From CAZQFS01 sp964592755 (GTDB taxonomy: Bacteria > Hydrothermota > Tepidihabitantia > Tepidihabitantales > Tepidihabitantaceae), in the NCBI GenBank assembly GCA_964592755.1, contig CAZQFS010000047.1:1-18305 (forward strand): a stretch of 18,305 nt of DNA, in the 5' to 3' direction. The notes below the pieces were generated by a model, which made no database searches, was not told the origin of the DNA, and saw only the letters and a program-made list of their open reading frames with translations. Positions within the stretch are counted from its first letter, which is position 1. Each line of letters opens with the position of its first letter. This document shows, piece after piece, positions 14,556 through 18,305 of the stretch. Position numbers and translations under genes: made by a program.

Positions 14556-15767
14556 CTACTCCTCATGCTTGACGACAACCAATCCGAGGTCACGGTCGCC
14601 ACCGAACACCCAGTCACCAACCGCACAGACGCCGACCATGTGCGGTGTGCGGACTTGCGCTACCAGTCGGGGTGCGGCAGGCGACTTCACGTCAACAACC
14701 GAAAGCCCGCCATCGCCACAGGCCACGTAGGCGAACCGGCCGGACACGGCAACGCCCAGCGCGTACCCGGCAAGCGGCAGCCGGCCAACCGCGTTCGGTG
14801 CTCCCGGATCACTCACGTCGGCCACGAGCAGACCTTCACGTCCGTCAGCGACAAAGGCGTAGCCATTGTCAACCGCTATCCCCCTGGCGTTACCCGGTGT
14901 ATCCATTGCGCCCGCCTGAACCGGCGGCTGACTGTCAATCTCCCAGCAGGCAATGCCCAGTTGGCCGATTGCGACGCAGGCGTTCGACTCCCAGAGCGCG
15001 ACCCCGCGACAGTCGCGCGGGTAGTAGGTCTGAAACACCAGCTCAGGCGCGGCAGGATTGGCCACGTCTATCTTGACGAACTGGGCATCAGCCGCGATGA
15101 AGACCGTCGAATCCTTGAGCGCAATGTCGTATCCGTAGCCGGGCTGAAGATACTCAAGCACGCCGGTGAGAGCCAGGCTGTCAGTCTGGCGCACGTCGAT
15201 GACCACAAGCTCTTTGTACCCATACGCGACATAGGCATAATCGTCGCCGGCCACCACTCCCCACGCCTCGTTCAGCGAGTCCATCCTGGACCCGACAAAG
15301 ACTGGTGAAGAAGGCTCGGCCACGTCGAACACCGCCAGTCCGGCCTGGCCGTCAGCCACATACGCTCTGGTCCCGTGCACCCAGACGTCATGCGGATAAC
15401 CTTTGGTCTTGACACTGGTCACAAGCCGGAACCGTTCCACGGTCAGGGTGCGGGTCTCGCTCCAGTCGCCCCACGCGCCCGCAGTGCTCTGCGGCCGCAC
15501 TCGCCAGTAGTACCTGCCGTCAAGTTCGACATCAAGCGTGCACGAACCAGATGCCACCACCGTATCCAGCACCAACTGCTTCAACTGGCTGTCGGTTCCG
15601 ACTACAAGCTCGCCGGCCGGCTCGTCGCTTTCCCAGGCGAAGACAATCGTCGCCTGTCGGAGCACTGCGCTGTCAGCCGGCGTCAATAGCTCAACTCTCT
15701 CCGGCGCGGGCAATGGACGATTGCAGGCGAGAGCCGCAAGCAGCACGAGCGGGAGCATCTGCCTCAT
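14556..15767 (-). CDS. Probable lipoprotein with FN3-like domain and LVIVD beta-propeller, 403 aa
   Basis: The N-terminus MRQMLPLVLLAALAC has a basic start, a hydrophobic core and a Cys at 15 with Ala at -1, as in lipoprotein signals. The lipobox (ALAC) is not ideal. Residues about 25-112 form an FN3/Ig-like module (TPADSAVLRQATIVFAWES to YYWRVRPQS). From about 118 onward are six to seven LVIVD-type blades, recognisable as paired strands such as AYVADGQAGLAVFDVAEPSSP, AYVAYGYKELVVIDVRQ, AFVADGREGLLVADVSDPG and AYVACGDGGLSVVDVKSPA. LVIVD propellers are found in exported or surface proteins of unknown binding specificity. There is no sorting domain, consistent with lipid anchoring instead. The ATG abuts the upstream stop codon, with AGGAG at good spacing. 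Translational coupling with both neighbours is likely. Confidence 0.88.
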   Translation of the reverse strand: MRQMLPLVLLAALACNRPLPAPERVELLTPADSAVLRQATIVFAWESDEPAGELVVGTDSQLKQLVLDTVVASGSCTLDVELDGRYYWRVRPQSTAGAWGDWSETRTLTVERFRLVTSVKTKGYPHDVWVHGTRAYVADGQAGLAVFDVAEPSSPVFVGSRMDSLNEAWGVVAGDDYAYVAYGYKELVVIDVRQTDSLALTGVLEYLQPGYGYDIALKDSTVFIAADAQFVKIDVANPAAPELVFQTYYPRDCRGVALWESNACVAIGQLGIACWEIDSQPPVQAGAMDTPGNARGIAVDNGYAFVADGREGLLVADVSDPGAPNAVGRLPLAGYALGVAVSGRFAYVACGDGGLSVVDVKSPAAPRLVAQVRTPHMVGVCAVGDWVFGGDRDLGLVVVKHEE

Positions 15768-16766
15768 CTAGCCTCTCCTCCTGGTTGTCACGGTCAGGCC
15801 GACGCGGAATCGGTTCGCGCGGTAGTTCTTCACGTCCTCGATTCTCTCGCTGCACGGCGAGTTCACCTCGCGCCACTCTGACTCATACCCGGCCACCAGT
15901 GCGACCTGACTCAGTTGGTAACGTATTTCGGCGGCAATCCCCTCGAGCCAGTCCACCCGACCCGCATGACCCGGGTCAACCGCGGCCGAGTTGGAGGTGG
16001 TGAATGCGCGCCGGGCCAGCCAGATTCCTGCCTCGCAACTGAATCGGCTCAGACGGCGCGGCCGGGTGAGTACTCGCAGCTCGGCGCGGTGCTGACGGTA
16101 CGAGATGTCCGGGGCCGGCCCCTGCGCTGAGGCGAGCTTGTACTCATAGTCCAGCCAGGTGCGGAAACTGTTCAGCGGGTCCCAACCGAGCTCGGCACCG
16201 AGCCGGTGAGCCCGCGTGTCGTAGAAACCAAAAGGGGGTGCGTAGATGTCCACTTCGTACCGATAGCTAGGCGCCAGGGTTGCGCGACCTGCGCGCTGGA
16301 TGAACCCGGCAGCAGCCAGATGTTCGCTGAAGGTGCAGGCCGCATACTCCGCCACCTTGTCCGGATGCCGGTAGTGCCGTATCAGATAGTCGGGCATGCA
16401 GGTGTAGGACAGGCTGGCGCGGCCGGTCGGGGTCACTCCCTGGGAGAGCCGGACCGTCAGCACGCCATAGCTCTTCTCCGGATTTGATACGTATCCGTGC
16501 AGGCGGGTCGCCAGGGTCAGCAGGCTGCTGCGCTCAAGCAGCCGCGTACGCCACCCGAAGCTCGCCCCGAGCGTGGCGTCAAGGTCGTCGGTCGTCCGTA
16601 TCGGAAAGCGGGCCGGGTCGGACCGCTGCCGGAATGCCTGGAGGTCTCCGGGCGAGTACTCGAACAGGTTGTCGGCGTAGACCAGAGCGGCCTGCATCTG
16701 CCACTCGGTACTCGCCGCAGCAGGCCCGAGCGCGACCAGGAGCGCAACCAGCAACGACCTACTCAT
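15768..16766 (-). CDS. Predicted outer-membrane beta-barrel-like protein, 332 aa
   Basis: A signal peptide (MSRSLLVALLVALGPAAAS) is followed by about 310 residues of alternating aromatic and polar strands, with no hydrophobic helix: LGASFGWRTRLLERSSLLTL, RASLSYTCMPDYLIRHYRHP, RLGAELGWDPLNSFRTWLDY, VALVAGYESEWREVNS. It ends in RANRFRVGLTVTTRRRG. Repeated even-length strands with acidic/Arg turns suggest a transmembrane beta-barrel, similar in style to outer-membrane proteins that report on a polymer system. No named family recognised. I chose the ATG at 16766 over the in-frame one at 16790 because it overlaps the upstream stop (ATGAGTAG) and puts the signal peptide at the N-terminus. It could be a porin-like exit for the polymer made by upstream genes; that is inference from context. 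Confidence 0.78.
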   Translation of the reverse strand: MSRSLLVALLVALGPAAASTEWQMQAALVYADNLFEYSPGDLQAFRQRSDPARFPIRTTDDLDATLGASFGWRTRLLERSSLLTLATRLHGYVSNPEKSYGVLTVRLSQGVTPTGRASLSYTCMPDYLIRHYRHPDKVAEYAACTFSEHLAAAGFIQRAGRATLAPSYRYEVDIYAPPFGFYDTRAHRLGAELGWDPLNSFRTWLDYEYKLASAQGPAPDISYRQHRAELRVLTRPRRLSRFSCEAGIWLARRAFTTSNSAAVDPGHAGRVDWLEGIAAEIRYQLSQVALVAGYESEWREVNSPCSERIEDVKNYRANRFRVGLTVTTRRRG

Positions 16767-17631
16767 ACTTCTCGCCTGCCAGCAGTTCAACCGCCAGCGC
16801 CCCGGTGCGCGCCATCGTGCCGCTGATAAGCAGGGACAGCTCGTGCCTGCCTGCGCCGAGGTTGAATCGAACCGTGCGCTCGGTCGAAGGCGCCAGTCCG
16901 GACGCGTTTGCGTAGACCGCAGACGGAGAACGGCTCACCCGGAATGCCCGGCGCACCAGGGTGTTCTTCTTCTCAGATACGGAGAGAACGAAACCCTGTT
17001 CTCCCAGAAGCTCAGGCGTGAAACTCAGCCGGGCACGAAGTCGCACGCGGCACGGCCCTTCGACCGACAGCGACACCGGCTGCCGGGCAGGTGCTTCATG
17101 GAAGGTAACTGTGTCTCTTCCTTCCACCAGCTCGAGTGCCCGGGTTGGCAGTCCTGCCGACTGCCAGGGTCGAGGGGACTGGAACGCGAATCTCACTCCT
17201 ACGGTGTCGGACCGGGCCTGGTCGAGCACGAGGCGGTAGTGGTTTGCGCCCGGCGGTACCTGAACAAAGAACGAACGCCACTGGCCGAGCTTCTTTCGGC
17301 CCGGACCGAAGCTGGAAGGTGACAGACCTGCCTCGTACTCTATCGGCCGGGCCACATCCTCCTGCCACAGACTGACCCGGTAGCGTTCCCGGTCTGTGCC
17401 CGACTGCGGCCACCAGAGCCGGGTGTAGACCCGCAGCCAGGTCGGCCCATCTACCTGAAACTCGAGCGGCGCACCGCTGGTCAGGAGGTAGTACTTCACC
17501 TCGCTCCGCCGAACTACGCTCACGTCAACCTGTGCTGCACCCGGCCCGACCTTAACTTCTGCTGCGTGGCCGGCTGGGGTCAGCAGCAGTGCCACGGCCA
17601 GCCATGCCGAGCGCTGAAAGCTGGTTCTCAC
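16759..17631 (-). CDS. Secreted beta-rich protein of unknown function, 290 aa
   Basis: The product has a signal peptide (about 1-23, MRTSFQRSAWLAVALLLTPA ending GHA) and no other hydrophobic segment, so it should be periplasmic. It appears to be two beta-sandwich-like halves, about 25-160 (LEFQVDGPTWLRVYTRLWWP, FFVQVPPGANHYRLVLDQ) and about 165-290 (VSLSVEGPCRVRLRARLSFT, VRFNLGAGRHELSLLISG). Each half has a VxGPxxxRxxxRL motif followed by a GxxxxxL motif, which points to an internal duplication. I recognise no named family. The start is GTG, overlapping the TGA of the upstream PgsW-like gene by 4 bp, with AAGGAGG just before it. The 3' end overlaps the barrel gene by 8 bp. The context suggests a role in handling or exporting the polymer. 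Confidence 0.82.
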   Translation of the reverse strand: MRTSFQRSAWLAVALLLTPAGHAAEVKVGPGAAQVDVSVVRRSEVKYYLLTSGAPLEFQVDGPTWLRVYTRLWWPQSGTDRERYRVSLWQEDVARPIEYEAGLSPSSFGPGRKKLGQWRSFFVQVPPGANHYRLVLDQARSDTVGVRFAFQSPRPWQSAGLPTRALELVEGRDTVTFHEAPARQPVSLSVEGPCRVRLRARLSFTPELLGEQGFVLSVSEKKNTLVRRAFRVSRSPSAVYANASGLAPSTERTVRFNLGAGRHELSLLISGTMARTGALAVELLAGEKYE

Positions 17632-18305
17632 ACCGCCTCCTTGTCCAATAGCTCATCCCGGATACCGAAGTACCACTCCACGTCGTAGCGAACCGCCAGC
17701 ACGAGCAGGCCGAGGAGCAGCAGGGCCAGGCCGCCGGCAAGCAGGACCGAGTAGCGCTGTTCGAAGAAGAGCCTGCCCCTGCCGGGCACAGGCAGGGGCA
17801 CGGGCGCAACCGGAAGATGATAGTCGGCCGCAACCTGACTCGGATTGGCGATGTTGATGACCGGGACGTTCCTGGCGCGGACCAGTCCGACCAGGCCGTG
17901 ATAGCGGTGGCGGCGCCAGCGCTCAGCCAGGAGCCGCGAGGGGATGCGCTCCAGCGGCCCGCCGGCATGGGCTGCTGCCCGACCAAGGGTCGCAACCGCC
18001 CGGGCCCGCCGGAACAGGCTGTCGCGCAGCGCCACACCCTGCCCGAGGTTCTCGGGCACGAACAACCTGACGCCGGCCGACTCGGCCGCAGTTGCCAGCA
18101 GCGCCCGGCCTTCGGGCGAAAGCCCTCGACCTTCGTCGTCCTCGCCGCCGAGCACGGCAACCGTGGTGCGATAGTTCCACAGTCCGGCACGAACGAGGTG
18201 GCGTTCGATGTCAAGCCAGGAGATGCCGGGGTAGTTTGCCCCCCACATCCCGCCACTCGCGGCCGAGACGACCACCGGCACGACGTGAAGCGCCGAGCAC
18301 GCGGC
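17628..18305 (-). CDS. pgsW: Poly-gamma-glutamate system protein, PgsW-like, 5' end beyond window
   Basis: The frame is open to the right edge, so only the C-terminal 225 or so residues are present; an internal GTG at 18281 is not taken as the start. Recognisable blocks are SGGMWGANYPGISWLDIE, VLGGEDDEGRGLSPEGR, GLVGLVRARNVPVINI and YHLPVAPVPLPVPGRG. These match my memory of the poly-gamma-glutamate system protein family (TIGR04332), which is encoded beside PgsB/PgsC ligase genes. A C-terminal TM (about LLAGGLALLLLGLLVLAV) precedes a short tail. The family's molecular role is not known. The usual partners would lie just outside the window. Glycine-rich and Asn motifs elsewhere in the family are altered here (ATLGRAAAHAGG). 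Assignment is from motif recall, not from a search. Confidence 0.7.
   Translation of the reverse strand, partial: AACSALHVVPVVVSAASGGMWGANYPGISWLDIERHLVRAGLWNYRTTVAVLGGEDDEGRGLSPEGRALLATAAESAGVRLFVPENLGQGVALRDSLFRRARAVATLGRAAAHAGGPLERIPSRLLAERWRRHRYHGLVGLVRARNVPVINIANPSQVAADYHLPVAPVPLPVPGRGRLFFEQRYSVLLAGGLALLLLGLLVLAVRYDVEWYFGIRDELLDKEAV

Noticed and set aside
14355..15308. Plus-strand open frame of about 317 codons
   Set aside because: It is antisense to the LVIVD lipoprotein and C25-like genes. Its low-stop density is explained by GC-rich third positions; the product is His/Arg-rich without recognisable folds.
17774..17800. Perfect 10-bp stem hairpin within the PgsW-like gene
   Set aside because: It encodes the conserved Pro/Gly stretch (PLPVPGRG), so symmetry of Pro and Gly codons explains it. 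It is mid-gene with no U-run.
1..18305. CRISPR array, insertion sequence or phage genes
   Set aside because: I saw no regularly spaced direct repeats, transposase, integrase or phage structural proteins on either strand.

Overview
The window is GC-rich, with tightly packed genes and heavy use of GTG and TTG starts. At least four exported proteins end in a type IX secretion-like C-terminal sorting module. Large C25-type proteins built from CARDB-like and nidogen-like modules, together with LVIVD and Asp-box propellers, point to an uncultured FCB-group bacterium. The best guess is the WOR-3/Candidatus Stahlbacteria area; this rests on protein style, not on a marker gene.

Left part (1-3451). 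Positions 1-328 hold no supportable gene. A conserved hypothetical protein (329-1267, minus) may follow a small 84-residue ORF (1292-1546, minus). Diverging from them is a secreted sorting-domain protein (1721-3451, plus) with a good SD and a sigma70-like promoter that overlaps an inverted repeat.

Middle (3452-6440). A membrane GT-C-type glycosyltransferase fused to TPRs (3513-5435, plus) lies between two related REP-like hairpins (3467-3497 and 5440-5472). Converging on the second hairpin is a minus-strand unit: a strong promoter, tRNA-Arg(CCU), then a membrane-anchored TPR protein (5472-6170). A palindromic dispersed-type repeat (6329-6414) separates this unit from the large operon to its right.

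Right part (6441-18305). Seven minus-strand genes overlap or are at most 9 bp apart. In transcription order they are: the C-terminal part of a poly-gamma-glutamate system protein (PgsW-like, running off the right edge), a secreted beta-rich protein, a beta-barrel-like protein, a probable LVIVD-propeller lipoprotein, a C25/gingipain-like giant, an Asp-box (Ycf48-like) propeller with a sorting domain, and a second C25-like giant. The layout suggests one transcript linking polymer synthesis to a set of envelope and cell-surface proteins. Both C25-like proteins keep the expected Cys but have Gln or Arg where the catalytic His is expected. This operon is the most unusual thing in the window.
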